Below, piece after piece: positions 7,916 to 17,261 of a DNA stretch of 64,000 bases (position 1 is its first letter; every line of letters starts with the position of its first letter). The stretch comes from Rhodocyclales bacterium GT-UBC (GTDB taxonomy: Bacteria; Pseudomonadota; Gammaproteobacteria; Burkholderiales; Rhodocyclaceae): the NCBI GenBank assembly GCA_003583745.1, contig QXPY01000011.1:165151-229150 (forward strand). The letters are read 5' to 3'. A model generated the notes under the pieces. The model did no database searches and was not told where the DNA came from. It was given only the letters and a program-made list of their open reading frames with translations. Made by a program: the position numbers and the translations under genes.

Positions 7916-10270
7916 ATGTTCAACAACCTTATCCCTCTGCTCGGGTGCGCCGCCCTGGCGGCTTTGGTCGGGTTGATCGTCATCCGGCCCTTGCGCCGGG
8001 CGGTGATCAGCCGGCCGCTTTTTTCCACTTACCGCAAGGTTCTGCCGCAGATGTCCGATACCGAGCGCGACGCGCTCGAAGCCGGTACCGTCTGGTGGGA
8101 AGGCGAGCTGTTCCGCGGCAAGCCGGACTGGCAGAAGCTGCACGCCTACCCGGTGCCCAAGCTGACTGCGGAAGAGCAATCCTTTCTCGACAACGAGTGC
8201 GAGGAAGCCTGTCGCTTGGTCGACGACTGGAAGGTGACCCACGAGCTCTACGACCTGCCGACCGAAGCCTGGCGCTACATCAAGGACAAGGGTTTCCTCG
8301 GCATGATCATTCCGAAGAAGTACGGCGGTCTGGAATTCTCTGCCTACGCCCACTCGCAAGTGGTGACCAAGTTGTCGACGCGGTCGTCGGCGCTGTCGGT
8401 GTCGGTCATGGTGCCGAACTCGCTCGGCCCGGCCGAATTGTTGCTGCACTACGGTACTGACGAACAAAAAAATCATTACCTGCCGCGCCTGGCCAAGGGC
8501 ATCGAGGTGCCGGCCTTTGCGCTGACCAGCCCGTGGGCCGGTTCGGATGCCGCTTCCATTCCCGATGCCGGCGTTGTCTGCAAGGGCATCTACCAGGGCA
8601 AGGAAGTGCTGGGCATGCGGGTCAGCTGGGACAAGCGTTACATCACGCTGGCCCCGGTATGCACCGTGTTCGGCCTGGCTTTCCATCTCTACGATCCGGA
8701 CGGCCTGCTCGGCAACAAGAAGCACATCGGTATCACCTGTGCGCTGGTTCCCTACGATCATCCGGGCGTCGATACCGGTCGCCGCCATTTCCCGCTCAAC
8801 GCCATGTTCATGAACGGGCCGACGCGCGGCAAGGAAGTCTTCATGCCGCTCGATTTCATCATCGGCGGTCCGAAGATGGCGGGGCAGGGCTGGCGCATGC
8901 TGATGGAGTGCCTGGCGGCCGGACGTTCGATCTCGCTGCCTTCGTCGAACACCGGCATGGCGCAGATGACGGCACGCGCCGTCGGCGGCTATGCCCGCGT
9001 CCGCAGTCAGTTCAAGATGGCGGTCGGCAAGTTCGAAGGGGTCGAGGAAGCATTGACCCGCATCGGCGCCTACACCTACATGATGGATGCAGTGCGCAAG
9101 ATGACGGCCGGTGCGGTCGATCTCGGCGAAAAGCCGTCGGTGGTCTCGGCCATCGCCAAGTACCACGTCACCGAGCGGGCTCGCCAGGTGGTCAATGACG
9201 GCATGGACGTGATCGGCGGCAAGGGCATTTGCCTTGGCCCGTCCAACTTCCTCGGCCGCGCCTACCAGCAGGTGCCTATCGGCATCACCGTCGAGGGGGC
9301 CAATATCCTGACCCGTTCGCTGATCATCTTCGGGCAGGGTGCGATTCGCTGCCATCCCTTCCTGCTCGCCGAAATGCAGGCGGCGCAGAACCCGGATGTA
9401 AAGCAGGGGCTGGTCGCTTTCGACAAGGCGCTGTTCGGCCATATCGGTTTCACCATCAAGAACGGCTTCCGCGCCCTTTGGCTGGGCATGACCGGTTCGC
9501 ATTTCGCTGGCGTCAGTGTCGATACGGCGCCGGAAATGAAGCGTTACTACCAGCAACTGACCCGCTTCTCGGCCGCCTTCGCTTTCATGGCCGATATCTC
9601 GCTGCTGGTGCTCGGCGGCAGCGTCAAGCGCCGGGAGAAGTTGTCGGCCCGTCTCGGCGACATCCTGGCCCAGATGTACCTGATTTCCTGCACGCTGAAG
9701 CGCTACGAGGAAGAAGGCCGCAAGGCTGAGGATGCGCCGCTCGCTCACTGGGCGATCTGGGACGCCATGTACAAGGCTCAGGAGGCGTTCGATGGCGTGA
9801 TCGCCAATTTCCCGGTCCGTTTCATTGCCGCCTTCCTGCATCGTTCCATCTTCCCCTGGGGTCATCCGTATGTCGTGCCGTCGGATGACGTCGGGCACCA
9901 GGTTGCCAAGCTGCTGATCGCGCCGTCGGCGACGCGGGATCGCCTGACCGCCGAATGCTTCCTGCCGCTGACCGAGAACGAGCCGGTCGGAGCCATCGAA
10001 CTGGCCCTGAAGGCGACATTGGAAGCCGAAGGCATCGAGGCCAAGATTCGCAACGCCGAGAAAGAAGGCCGTTTCGAAGCCAATCCGCTGGCCAATGTCC
10101 GCGATATCGCTATCGTTGCTTTCGAAACCGGGGTGATCAACGCAGCCGAGTACGAAGTGATGAAGCGGCGCAACCATCTGCGCGATATCGTCGTCCAGGT
10201 CGATGATTTTCCCTTCGACTACAACGTTGCGACCGCCAACAAGCCGGCCGAGTGCCGGAAGGCAGCCTGA
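7916..10270 (+). CDS. fadE: Long acyl-CoA dehydrogenase, FadE type
   Basis: 784 residues, the size of membrane-associated FadE and much longer than soluble acyl-CoA dehydrogenases. ATG 7916 is chosen for GGAGA 7 bases upstream; the TTG at 7904 overlaps that site. Residues about 5-25 form a hydrophobic anchor. The FAD-dependent domain contains GFLGMIIPKKYGGLEFS, FALTSPWAGSDAAS and ITVEGANILTRS with the presumed catalytic Glu near residue 458. FadE catalyses the first oxidation step of beta-oxidation, giving trans-2-enoyl-CoA. It follows tetR by 36 bases and is probably co-transcribed with it and the next three genes. Confidence 0.94.
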   Translation: MFNNLIPLLGCAALAALVGLIVIRPLRRAVISRPLFSTYRKVLPQMSDTERDALEAGTVWWEGELFRGKPDWQKLHAYPVPKLTAEEQSFLDNECEEACRLVDDWKVTHELYDLPTEAWRYIKDKGFLGMIIPKKYGGLEFSAYAHSQVVTKLSTRSSALSVSVMVPNSLGPAELLLHYGTDEQKNHYLPRLAKGIEVPAFALTSPWAGSDAASIPDAGVVCKGIYQGKEVLGMRVSWDKRYITLAPVCTVFGLAFHLYDPDGLLGNKKHIGITCALVPYDHPGVDTGRRHFPLNAMFMNGPTRGKEVFMPLDFIIGGPKMAGQGWRMLMECLAAGRSISLPSSNTGMAQMTARAVGGYARVRSQFKMAVGKFEGVEEALTRIGAYTYMMDAVRKMTAGAVDLGEKPSVVSAIAKYHVTERARQVVNDGMDVIGGKGICLGPSNFLGRAYQQVPIGITVEGANILTRSLIIFGQGAIRCHPFLLAEMQAAQNPDVKQGLVAFDKALFGHIGFTIKNGFRALWLGMTGSHFAGVSVDTAPEMKRYYQQLTRFSAAFAFMADISLLVLGGSVKRREKLSARLGDILAQMYLISCTLKRYEEEGRKAEDAPLAHWAIWDAMYKAQEAFDGVIANFPVRFIAAFLHRSIFPWGHPYVVPSDDVGHQVAKLLIAPSATRDRLTAECFLPLTENEPVGAIELALKATLEAEGIEAKIRNAEKEGRFEANPLANVRDIAIVAFETGVINAAEYEVMKRRNHLRDIVVQVDDFPFDYNVATANKPAECRKAA

Positions 10271-10272
10271 CG

Positions 10273-11562
10273 ATGAGCGGCCGAACCATCTACGTGGTGG
10301 ACGGGGCGAGGACGCCCTTCCTCAAGGCGCAGAAAGGGCCGGGCGCGTTCGCCGCTTCCGACCTGGCCACCCAGGCCGGGCGCGCCCTGCTGCTGCGCCA
10401 GCCCTTCCTGCCCAGCGATCTCGATGAGGTGATCCTCGGCTGCGCGGCGCCTTCGCCGGATGAAACCAATATCGGCCGCATGGTGGCGCTGCGTCTCGGC
10501 TGCGGCCAGAAAGTGCCGGGCTGGACGGTGATGCGCAATTGCGCTTCCGGCATGCAGGCGATCGACTCGGCCATCGCCAACATCCAGTGCGGCCGTGCCG
10601 AGCTGGTGCTGGCCGGTGGCGTCGATGCACTCTCCCGGGCGCCCTTGCTCTACTCGGACACCATGGTGCGCTGGTTCGCCGGCATGATGGGCATGCGGAC
10701 GGCCGGTCAGAAAATCGGCCATTTCCTCAAACTCAAGCCGGGGGCGCTGCTGTCGCCGGTGATCGGCCTGATGAAAGGCCTGACCGATCCGGTTGTCGGC
10801 CTGTTGATGGGGCAGACCGCCGAGAACCTGGCCTGGAAATTCGGCATCAGCCGCCAGCAGATGGATGAATTCGCCGTGCGTAGCCACCAGCGGGCGCTGG
10901 CCAGCCGGCAGGCCGGATATCTGGGCGAGATCGTGCCGGTGGTCGATGCGGCGGGCAATGTCTATGCCGAGGATGACGGCGTGCGGGCCGATGCCAGCAT
11001 GGCCGGCATGGCCAAGCTGAAGCCGTTCTTCGACAAAAAATACGGCAACATCACCGCCGCCAACAGTTCGCAGATTACCGACGGCGCCGCCTGGCTGATC
11101 CTGGCTTCGGAAGAGGCGGTCAAGAAATGGCAGCTCAAGCCGCTCGGCAAAATTGTGGACAGCCAGTGGTCCGGCCTCGATCCCGCCCAGATGGGGCTGG
11201 GGCCGGTCCATGCCTCGACGCCCATCCTGCAGCGCCACGGTCTGGGGCTTGATGACATCGATGCCTGGGAACTCAACGAAGCCTTTGCCGCCCAGGTACT
11301 GGGCTGTCAGGCGGCCTGGGAGTCGGACGAGTATTGCCGCGAGCAACTGGGGCTGTCCGGCGCTTTCGGCAGCATTCCCGATGATCGCCTCAACGTCGAT
11401 GGTGGCGCCGTCTCGATCGGCCATCCCGTCGGCGCTTCCGGTGCCCGCATCGTGCTGCACCTGCTGCACGTCCTGCGCCGCAAGCAGGCACAGCGCGGTG
11501 TCGCGACGATCTGCATTGGTGGCGGCCTGGGCGGTGCGATGCTGGTCGAGGCCTTGCACTGA
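10273..11562 (+). CDS. Acetyl-CoA C-acyltransferase (FadI-like thiolase)
   Basis: 429 residues from ATG 10273, two bases after the fadE stop. Thiolase signatures are complete: acylated Cys in NCASGMQA (near residue 90), GGAVSIGHPVGASGAR with the active-site His, and the second catalytic Cys in CIGGGLGGAML. It performs thiolytic cleavage of 3-ketoacyl-CoA, the last beta-oxidation step. The length and pairing with an FadJ-like gene favour the FadI type over FadA. An in-frame GTG at 10252 would overlap fadE and has no better ribosome site. Confidence 0.92.
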   Translation: MSGRTIYVVDGARTPFLKAQKGPGAFAASDLATQAGRALLLRQPFLPSDLDEVILGCAAPSPDETNIGRMVALRLGCGQKVPGWTVMRNCASGMQAIDSAIANIQCGRAELVLAGGVDALSRAPLLYSDTMVRWFAGMMGMRTAGQKIGHFLKLKPGALLSPVIGLMKGLTDPVVGLLMGQTAENLAWKFGISRQQMDEFAVRSHQRALASRQAGYLGEIVPVVDAAGNVYAEDDGVRADASMAGMAKLKPFFDKKYGNITAANSSQITDGAAWLILASEEAVKKWQLKPLGKIVDSQWSGLDPAQMGLGPVHASTPILQRHGLGLDDIDAWELNEAFAAQVLGCQAAWESDEYCREQLGLSGAFGSIPDDRLNVDGGAVSIGHPVGASGARIVLHLLHVLRRKQAQRGVATICIGGGLGGAMLVEALH

Positions 11563-11563
11563 A

Positions 11564-12508
11564 ATGCGGATCGGCATCGTGGTCGACTCCGCCTGCGACC
11601 TTCCGCGCGATTTCCTCGACCAGAACGGCGTCCTGGTCATGCCGATCACCCTGCGTCTCGGCGAGCAGTTGATCGAGGATCGGCGCGATCCGGCTGAAAC
11701 GCAGGCTTTCTATGCGCGTCAGCTGGACCGCAAGGGCGAGGACTTTGCCGAATCGATCCCCTATTCGGTACGACAGATCGAGCAATTGTTTCTCGAACGC
11801 CTGGTGCTGGATTACGACTACGTCTTCTGCCTGACCATCACCAGCACGCGCAGCCCGATCTTCGATCATGCCATACAGGCCTCCCGCGCCATCCTCACCC
11901 AGTACAAGGCGATCCGTCGGGAGGCCGGCGTACCGGAGCGCTTTGGGCTGGCGGTGTTGTCGACGCGCAATCTGTTCACCGGCCAGGCCATTCCGGTGGC
12001 CGAAGCGGTGCGGCTGATCCGCCTGGGCGGTTCACCGAGCGAGATCGGTGCGCGGTTGCGCCAGTTGATCGAGCAGACGCACACCTACCTGGTCCCGGCC
12101 GATCTTTTCCATATCTACAAACGCGCTTCCAAGAAGGGCGACACCAGCCTCGGGTGGGGCGCCTACACGCTGGGCTCATGGCTCGACGTCAAGCCGATCC
12201 TGCATTGCCATCGCGATGTGACCAGCACGGTCGGCAAAGTGCGCGGCTTCAATGCCGGTGTCGAACACCTGTGCGAGCGGGCCAGCCAGCGCATCCAGGC
12301 CGGTATCGAGGCGCCCAGCGTCTGCATCAGCTACGGTGGCGACCTGTCCCGGGTGGCGGTTCTGCCCGGGCATGCCCGACTGGCCAAGGTGGCCGAGGAT
12401 AACGGCGTGCAATTGCTGCTCGCGCCGATGAGCAAGACGGCGGCGGTGAACGTCGGACCGGGCGCCTTCTCGATCGCTTTCGCAGCGGCTAAACACAGCC
12501 TGCATTAA
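11564..12508 (+). CDS. DegV-family fatty-acid-binding protein
   Basis: 314 residues starting at ATG 11564, two bases past the thiolase stop. The start MRIGIVVDSACDLP is the DegV signature, followed by VLVMPITLRLG, a central FCLTITSTRSPIFDHA segment and KPILHCHRD. Known DegV proteins bind one fatty acid in a buried pocket, and in Firmicutes the FakB members present it to the kinase FakA. No FakA-like kinase gene is visible here. Its location inside a beta-oxidation operon suggests binding or delivery of free fatty acid for activation or regulation; this is inference. Some motif positions differ from FakB (ITSTRSP rather than a canonical SSxLSGT). Confidence 0.85.
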   Translation: MRIGIVVDSACDLPRDFLDQNGVLVMPITLRLGEQLIEDRRDPAETQAFYARQLDRKGEDFAESIPYSVRQIEQLFLERLVLDYDYVFCLTITSTRSPIFDHAIQASRAILTQYKAIRREAGVPERFGLAVLSTRNLFTGQAIPVAEAVRLIRLGGSPSEIGARLRQLIEQTHTYLVPADLFHIYKRASKKGDTSLGWGAYTLGSWLDVKPILHCHRDVTSTVGKVRGFNAGVEHLCERASQRIQAGIEAPSVCISYGGDLSRVAVLPGHARLAKVAEDNGVQLLLAPMSKTAAVNVGPGAFSIAFAAAKHSLH

Positions 12509-12517
12509 GGAAAAACG

Positions 12518-14431
12518 ATGAATCTGAATTTGCAACACTGGCGCGTGAATCTGGATGCCGAAGGCGTCGCCACCGCCATCCTCGACAAGGCGGGCGAATC
12601 CGCCAACTCCCTTTCGGCCGCCGTGCTGGCCGAGCTCGGCCTGATCCTCGATGCCTTCGAACGGCAAGCGCCAAAAGGGCTGATCTTCCAGTCCGGCAAG
12701 GAGGCCGGCTTTATCGCCGGGGCGGATATCCAGGAATTCACCCAGCTCGATACGGCGGAGAAAGGCCGGGCCTTGGTCGAGCGGGGCTGGAGCCTGTTCA
12801 ACCGGCTGGCGGCGGTCCGCTATCCGACCCTGGCCGTGGTGCGCGGCCATTGCCTCGGCGGTGGTCTGGAACTGGCGCTGGCCTGCCGCTATCTGTTGGC
12901 CGTCGACGAGCCGGGCACCAAGATGGGGCTGCCGGAAGTGATGCTCGGCATCTTCCCGGGCTGGGGCGGCATGTTGCGCCTGCCGCAACGGGTCGGCCCG
13001 GCGGCGGCCCTCGACATGATGCTGACCGGCAAGACCATCGATGCCCGGCGCGCCAAACGCATGGGTCTGGCCGACGAATGCGTGCCGCCGCGGGTCATGG
13101 CACCGGCGGCGCGGCAATTGCTGCTTTCCGGCCAGCCCCGGCGCGCCTTGCCGGCTCTGCAGCGCCTGCTTAACGGGCCGCTCAAGGCGGTCGTGGCCAG
13201 CGGCGCCCGCAAGCAGGTGGTCAAAAAGGCGCGGCCGCAGCATTACCCGGCGCCGTACGCCATCATCGATCTGTGGCAAAAGCACAATGGCAATGCGCTG
13301 GCCGCACCGGAGGTCATTGACCGCATCATCAGTTCGCCGACGGCGCGCAATCTGGTTCGGGTGTTTTATTTGCAGGAGCGCCTGAAATCTTTCGGCAAGG
13401 CATCGAGTTTCAAGGCGCAGCGCGTGCATGTGATCGGCGCCGGGGTGATGGGGGGCGATATTGCCGCCTGGTGCGCCCTGCGCGGCATGACGGTAACGCT
13501 GCAGGACCAGAGCCTGGAGCGCATGGTGCCGGCGCTGCAACGGGCCCAGAAGCTGTTTGCCAAGCGCCTGCGCGATCCCTTACTGGCCAGGGCGGCGGCA
13601 GATCGCCTGATACCCGACGTGAACGGCGATGGCGTGCCGCATGCCGACGTGATCATCGAAGCCATCTTCGAGGATGTTGCGGCCAAGCATGCCTTGTTCA
13701 AGGCTCTGGAGCCGCGCCTGAAGGCCGGGGCGGTGCTGGCGACCAACACCTCCAGCCTGAAACTGGAAGACCTGCGCACCGTGCTGCAGCGGCCGGAGCG
13801 CCTGGTTGGCATCCATTTCTTCAACCCGGTGGCGATGATGCCGCTGGTCGAAGTCATCCAGGCCGAGGGCGCCGATCCGGGCGCGGTCGAAGCCGCCTGC
13901 GCCTTTGTCCGTCAGATCGACAAGCTGCCGCTGCCGGTGCGCAGCACACCGGGCTTCCTGGTCAACGCCGTGCTCGCGCCGTACATGCTGGCAGCGATGC
14001 GGGCGGTGGATGAGGGCGTTTCCGCCGAGACGGTCGATGAGGCGATGCTGGCGTTCGGCATGCCGATGGGGCCGATCGAACTGGTCGATACCGTCGGCCT
14101 CGACATCGCGATGGCGGCCGGCAAACAACTGGCCGGTGGGGCCGATGCGCCGCGCTGCCTGATCAGTCGGGTCGAGCACAACCAGTTGGGCAAGAAATCC
14201 GGCCAGGGCTTTTATGCCTGGCGCGATGGCAAGCCGACCAAGGGGGCGGCGGCCAGCGTTCCGCCCGGTCTGGCCGAGCGTCTGGCCGAGCCCTTGATTG
14301 ATCGGGTCGAGCAATTGCTGGCGGAAAAGGTGGTCGCGGACGCCGATCTGGCCGATGCCGGCGTAATTTTTGGCACCGGCTTTGCACCCTTTACCGGCGG
14401 GCCACTCAACTTTCGCCACAGCCAGGCGTGA
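12518..14431 (+). CDS. FadJ-like 3-hydroxyacyl-CoA dehydrogenase/enoyl-CoA hydratase
   Basis: 637 residues in FadB/FadJ order, hydratase first. The hydratase domain (1 to about 200) has both catalytic Glu sites (GGGLELALAC and GLPEVMLGIFPGWGG) and the oxyanion segment AGADIQEF. The dehydrogenase domain has the NAD motif GAGVMGGDIA near residue 310 and GIHFFNPVAMMPLVEV with the catalytic His. It is shorter than the usual 700-730 residues of FadB/FadJ, mainly in the C-terminal half. It hydrates enoyl-CoA and oxidises 3-hydroxyacyl-CoA. It sits 9 bases after degV, and the preceding AAGGA is its ribosome site. Confidence 0.92.
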   Translation: MNLNLQHWRVNLDAEGVATAILDKAGESANSLSAAVLAELGLILDAFERQAPKGLIFQSGKEAGFIAGADIQEFTQLDTAEKGRALVERGWSLFNRLAAVRYPTLAVVRGHCLGGGLELALACRYLLAVDEPGTKMGLPEVMLGIFPGWGGMLRLPQRVGPAAALDMMLTGKTIDARRAKRMGLADECVPPRVMAPAARQLLLSGQPRRALPALQRLLNGPLKAVVASGARKQVVKKARPQHYPAPYAIIDLWQKHNGNALAAPEVIDRIISSPTARNLVRVFYLQERLKSFGKASSFKAQRVHVIGAGVMGGDIAAWCALRGMTVTLQDQSLERMVPALQRAQKLFAKRLRDPLLARAAADRLIPDVNGDGVPHADVIIEAIFEDVAAKHALFKALEPRLKAGAVLATNTSSLKLEDLRTVLQRPERLVGIHFFNPVAMMPLVEVIQAEGADPGAVEAACAFVRQIDKLPLPVRSTPGFLVNAVLAPYMLAAMRAVDEGVSAETVDEAMLAFGMPMGPIELVDTVGLDIAMAAGKQLAGGADAPRCLISRVEHNQLGKKSGQGFYAWRDGKPTKGAAASVPPGLAERLAEPLIDRVEQLLAEKVVADADLADAGVIFGTGFAPFTGGPLNFRHSQA

Positions 14432-14472
14432 GCTTGTTGTGAATTTCCAACACTGATGTAATTTTTTGTAAG

Positions 14473-14500
14473 TCAAACACGGTTTCAAACGCCTGTTTGA
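14473..14500 (+). promoter_or_regulatory. Overlapping TetR operators upstream of fadL
   Basis: A perfect dyad TCAAAC-GCCT-GTTTGA at 14485-14500, overlapped by a second related site TCAAAC-ACG-GTTTCA at 14473-14487. Both match the TCAAAC/GTTTGA operator seen at 7161 and 51523. A weak promoter TTGTTG (14434-14439)-17-TGTAAT (14457-14462) lies just upstream, so a bound repressor would cover the start of the transcript. Confidence 0.75.
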
Positions 14501-14564
14501 GATTTAATCGCAGCAGAAGTACCGGGAATCATTCCCAACATAATCAAAACCTGGAGACAAACCA

Positions 14565-15869
14565 ATGCAAGAAAAAATTACCCTTCGCCTGATTCCGGCG
14601 CTGATCGCGGTTGCATTTTCCGGTACTGCTTCGGCCGCCGGTTTCCAACTGCTGGAACAGAACGGCAGCGGTCTGGGCAACGCCTACGCCGGTTCGGCTG
14701 CGGTCGCAGAAAATGCCAGTACGGTGTACTTCAATCCGGCCGGCATGACCCAGTTGCAGGATCGCGAAGTCTCGCTGGGTGGCGCGGTGATCAAGACCAG
14801 CTACCAGTTCAACAATAGCGGCTCGTCTACCGGTGTGTTGTCCGGCGACAACAACGGCGGTGTTCTCGGCTTCATTCCGAATGCCTACATGTCCTGGGCC
14901 TTGACCAAGGATATCTACCTTGGCTTCGGTATCGGCGCCCCCTTCGGGCTAAAGAGCGAATACGACCATCCCTGGACGGGGGCGGCGCAGTCGGTGATGT
15001 TTGAAATCAAGACCATCAACCTGAATCCGTCCATCGCCTGGCGTGCGACAGAGTGGGTATCGCTCGGTTTTGGCCTCAATTACCAGCGCCTCGAAGCCGA
15101 ATACGTCCGCGCCGTCGCGGTCACCAGCAGCGCCCTGGCCAATTCGAAGGCAACCCTGAACCTGACCGATAGCGGTTCCTGGGGCTGGAATGCCGGTGCC
15201 TTGTTTACGCTTTCGCCGGCAACCAAGGTCGGTGTTTCTTACCGCTCGGCGATCAAGCACGATCTGGATGGTGATGTCGGCATCAGCGGGCCGGCGGCGA
15301 CCGCCCTCAATGCCGGTGGCGCTTCCAGCTCGACCAAGGCCAGCGTCAAATTGCCTGATACCTTCATCCTGAGTGCCACCCACAAGCTGAACAACGACTG
15401 GGAGTTGCTGGGCGATGTCTCCTGGACCGGCTGGAGCTCCATTCCGAAGATCGACATCATCCGCACCTCAGGCATTGCCAACGGGACGACGGCACAGACC
15501 CTGCATACCGACTTCCGCGATACCTGGCGTTTTGCCGTCGGTGCCAACTATCGCCTGAACGATCAGTGGAAGCTCAAGATGGGTATTGCCTACGACGAGT
15601 CGCCAGTCAAGGACCCGAGCACCCGCCTGGTTTCCCTGCCGGATAACAACCGCACCTGGTTCAGTCTGGGTACCCAATGGAAGCCGAGCAAGACGATGAC
15701 CGTCGATATCGGCGGTGCCTATCTGTACGTCAAGGACTCCGAGATCAACAACAACCAGAGCGTAACGGTGACCAGTTCAGCCACGGCGGCCCAGAATCGC
15801 GGTACGGTCAAGGGGACCTACGAGGACAGCGCCTGGATTCTCGGCGCCCAGTTGTCGCTGGCTTTCTGA
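14565..15869 (+). CDS. fadL: FadL-family outer-membrane long-chain fatty-acid transporter
   Basis: 434 residues. A signal peptide ends at about GTASA-AG (residues 1-24). The mature N-terminus GFQLLEQNGSGLGNAYAGSAA and the STVYFNPAGMT block are hallmarks of the OMPP1/FadL family, and the protein ends in an aromatic residue (LSLAF) as expected for a beta-barrel. FadL passes long-chain fatty acids across the outer membrane. Ribosome site GGAGA lies 8 bases before ATG. It has its own operator-bearing promoter downstream of the FadJ-like gene and is closed by a terminator. Confidence 0.94.
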   Translation: MQEKITLRLIPALIAVAFSGTASAAGFQLLEQNGSGLGNAYAGSAAVAENASTVYFNPAGMTQLQDREVSLGGAVIKTSYQFNNSGSSTGVLSGDNNGGVLGFIPNAYMSWALTKDIYLGFGIGAPFGLKSEYDHPWTGAAQSVMFEIKTINLNPSIAWRATEWVSLGFGLNYQRLEAEYVRAVAVTSSALANSKATLNLTDSGSWGWNAGALFTLSPATKVGVSYRSAIKHDLDGDVGISGPAATALNAGGASSSTKASVKLPDTFILSATHKLNNDWELLGDVSWTGWSSIPKIDIIRTSGIANGTTAQTLHTDFRDTWRFAVGANYRLNDQWKLKMGIAYDESPVKDPSTRLVSLPDNNRTWFSLGTQWKPSKTMTVDIGGAYLYVKDSEINNNQSVTVTSSATAAQNRGTVKGTYEDSAWILGAQLSLAF

Positions 15870-15896
15870 TCGAATCCAATTTCCCTGCGTCATTTC

Positions 15897-15922
15897 AACC
15901 CCGGCTTGTCCGGGGTTTTTTT
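15897..15922 (+). terminator. Intrinsic terminator after fadL
   Basis: Stem AACCCCGG (15897-15904), loop CTTGT, stem CCGGGGTT (15910-15917), then a run of seven T. It separates fadL from the convergent sensor-kinase gene. Confidence 0.92.
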
Positions 15923-17261
15923 ATGACCGCGATTTGAGGGTGAAGGTGGCTTGCAGCCCGCTGCCCTTGATCGGCGAGGAAAGCGTCAACCGACCGCCAT
16001 GCAGGTCGGCGATGCGGCTGACGATGGCCAGTCCGAGGCCGCTACCCGGCAGGTCCGTCTGGTTCAGGCGGTGGAAGCGGCGCAGGACTTGTTCCCGTTC
16101 TTCGGGCGGGATGCCGGGGCCGCTGTCGCAGACGCTGAGTTGGCAAAAGCCGTTTATTTCGCTGACTTCGATGCGTACCTCGCCGTTGCTCGGCGTATAG
16201 CGCACGGCATTGTCCACCAGGTTGCGAACCAGCACGCGCAGCCATTCACTCTGACCGGTAACCCAGGCCGGGGTACTGCCCGAGAAATCGAAATCGAGAT
16301 TTTTCTCGAGAATCCGTGGGCCAATTTCAGCGCAGACTGCTTCGGTGATGGCGGCCAGATCGACGGCTTGCGGATCGGGCAGGGCCGACTCCGGGTCGAG
16401 CCTGGCCAGTTGCAGCATCTGATCAACCAGATGCGAGGCGCGGCTCAGGCCGCTCTGCAACTGGCCTAGCGAACGTTGCCGCTCATCGTCGTCACGGGCG
16501 CGCATGGCAACCTGCAACTGCGCCTGCAATGCAGCCAGTGGCGTGCGCAGTTCATGGGCGGCATCTGCGGTAAAGCGCCGCTCGCTTTCCAGGGCGGCTT
16601 CGACGCGTTGAAACAGACCGTTCAGGGCAAGCAGCATCGGGCGAATTTCTTCCGGCGCGGATACCGGTTCGAGCGCCTGCAATTGATGCGGGGCGCGACT
16701 GGCGATCTGGGTGGCAACTCCGCCCAGCGAAGCCAGACCGTGGCGCGTGGACAGCCACACCCACAGGCCGATCATGGGCAGGCCAAAGAGTGCGGGCAGG
16801 AGCAGGCGCCAAGCAATGTGAGCGACCAGGTCATCGCGGATGTGGTGGTTCTCGCTGACTTGAACCTGCAGGCTGCGTTCGCTGTTCCATTGGCTGAAAT
16901 AGCGCCAGTGTCCGTCGAAGCCGCGCGTCTCGGAGAAACCGTCCTCGTTGGTCAGCGGTTGTTCGGGCGCGTTGTGCGAGCGCATCAATAATTTTCCATC
17001 GTGGCGCCAGATCTGGAAGCGCAGGCGGCGCTGGTATTTGTGGGCGGCGTCGCCGAAGTCCTCGATATCGTGGTCGCGATCGTGGGCGGCGAGGGCGAGC
17101 AGGGTTTGGGCGGCCTGCGCCAACTGGGCGTCGAACAATTCATCGACTTCGTGATGGGCATCGGCGTAGCTGAAAACCATGGTCACCAGCCAGGCCGCCG
17201 CGACGCCGCCGAGCAACAGGCCGAGCAGGCGCCGGCGTAGCGAGAACCAGACGGTATTCAC
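15921..17261 (-). CDS. QseC-like sensor histidine kinase
   Basis: 446 residues. TM1 about 10-32, a periplasmic loop of about 120 residues, TM2 near 152-170, then HAMP-like region, HisKA with the phospho-acceptor His in TADAAHELRTPLAAL (about 237) and HATPase with NLVDNAVRYTPSNG, DSGPGIPPEE and GSGLGLAIV. It overlaps the upstream response-regulator gene by 4 bases (ATGA), so the two are translationally coupled. It closes the SHP/DHC/cytochrome b561 operon, and SHP clusters are known to be linked to QseC-type kinases. The signal is unknown; redox or oxygen-linked control is inferred from the cytochromes. Confidence 0.88.
   Translation of the reverse strand: MNTVWFSLRRRLLGLLLGGVAAAWLVTMVFSYADAHHEVDELFDAQLAQAAQTLLALAAHDRDHDIEDFGDAAHKYQRRLRFQIWRHDGKLLMRSHNAPEQPLTNEDGFSETRGFDGHWRYFSQWNSERSLQVQVSENHHIRDDLVAHIAWRLLLPALFGLPMIGLWVWLSTRHGLASLGGVATQIASRAPHQLQALEPVSAPEEIRPMLLALNGLFQRVEAALESERRFTADAAHELRTPLAALQAQLQVAMRARDDDERQRSLGQLQSGLSRASHLVDQMLQLARLDPESALPDPQAVDLAAITEAVCAEIGPRILEKNLDFDFSGSTPAWVTGQSEWLRVLVRNLVDNAVRYTPSNGEVRIEVSEINGFCQLSVCDSGPGIPPEEREQVLRRFHRLNQTDLPGSGLGLAIVSRIADLHGGRLTLSSPIKGSGLQATFTLKSRS

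Noticed and set aside
7178..10177. A 999-codon open frame on the minus strand opposite tetR and fadE
   Set aside because: It lies entirely antisense to two well-recognised genes, shows no family features and has the His/Arg/Gln-rich composition of a GC-rich shadow frame.
11153..11563. Upstream extension of the DegV frame into the thiolase gene
   Set aside because: The extension is an Arg/Ser/Pro-rich shadow; the DegV signature starts exactly at ATG 11564.
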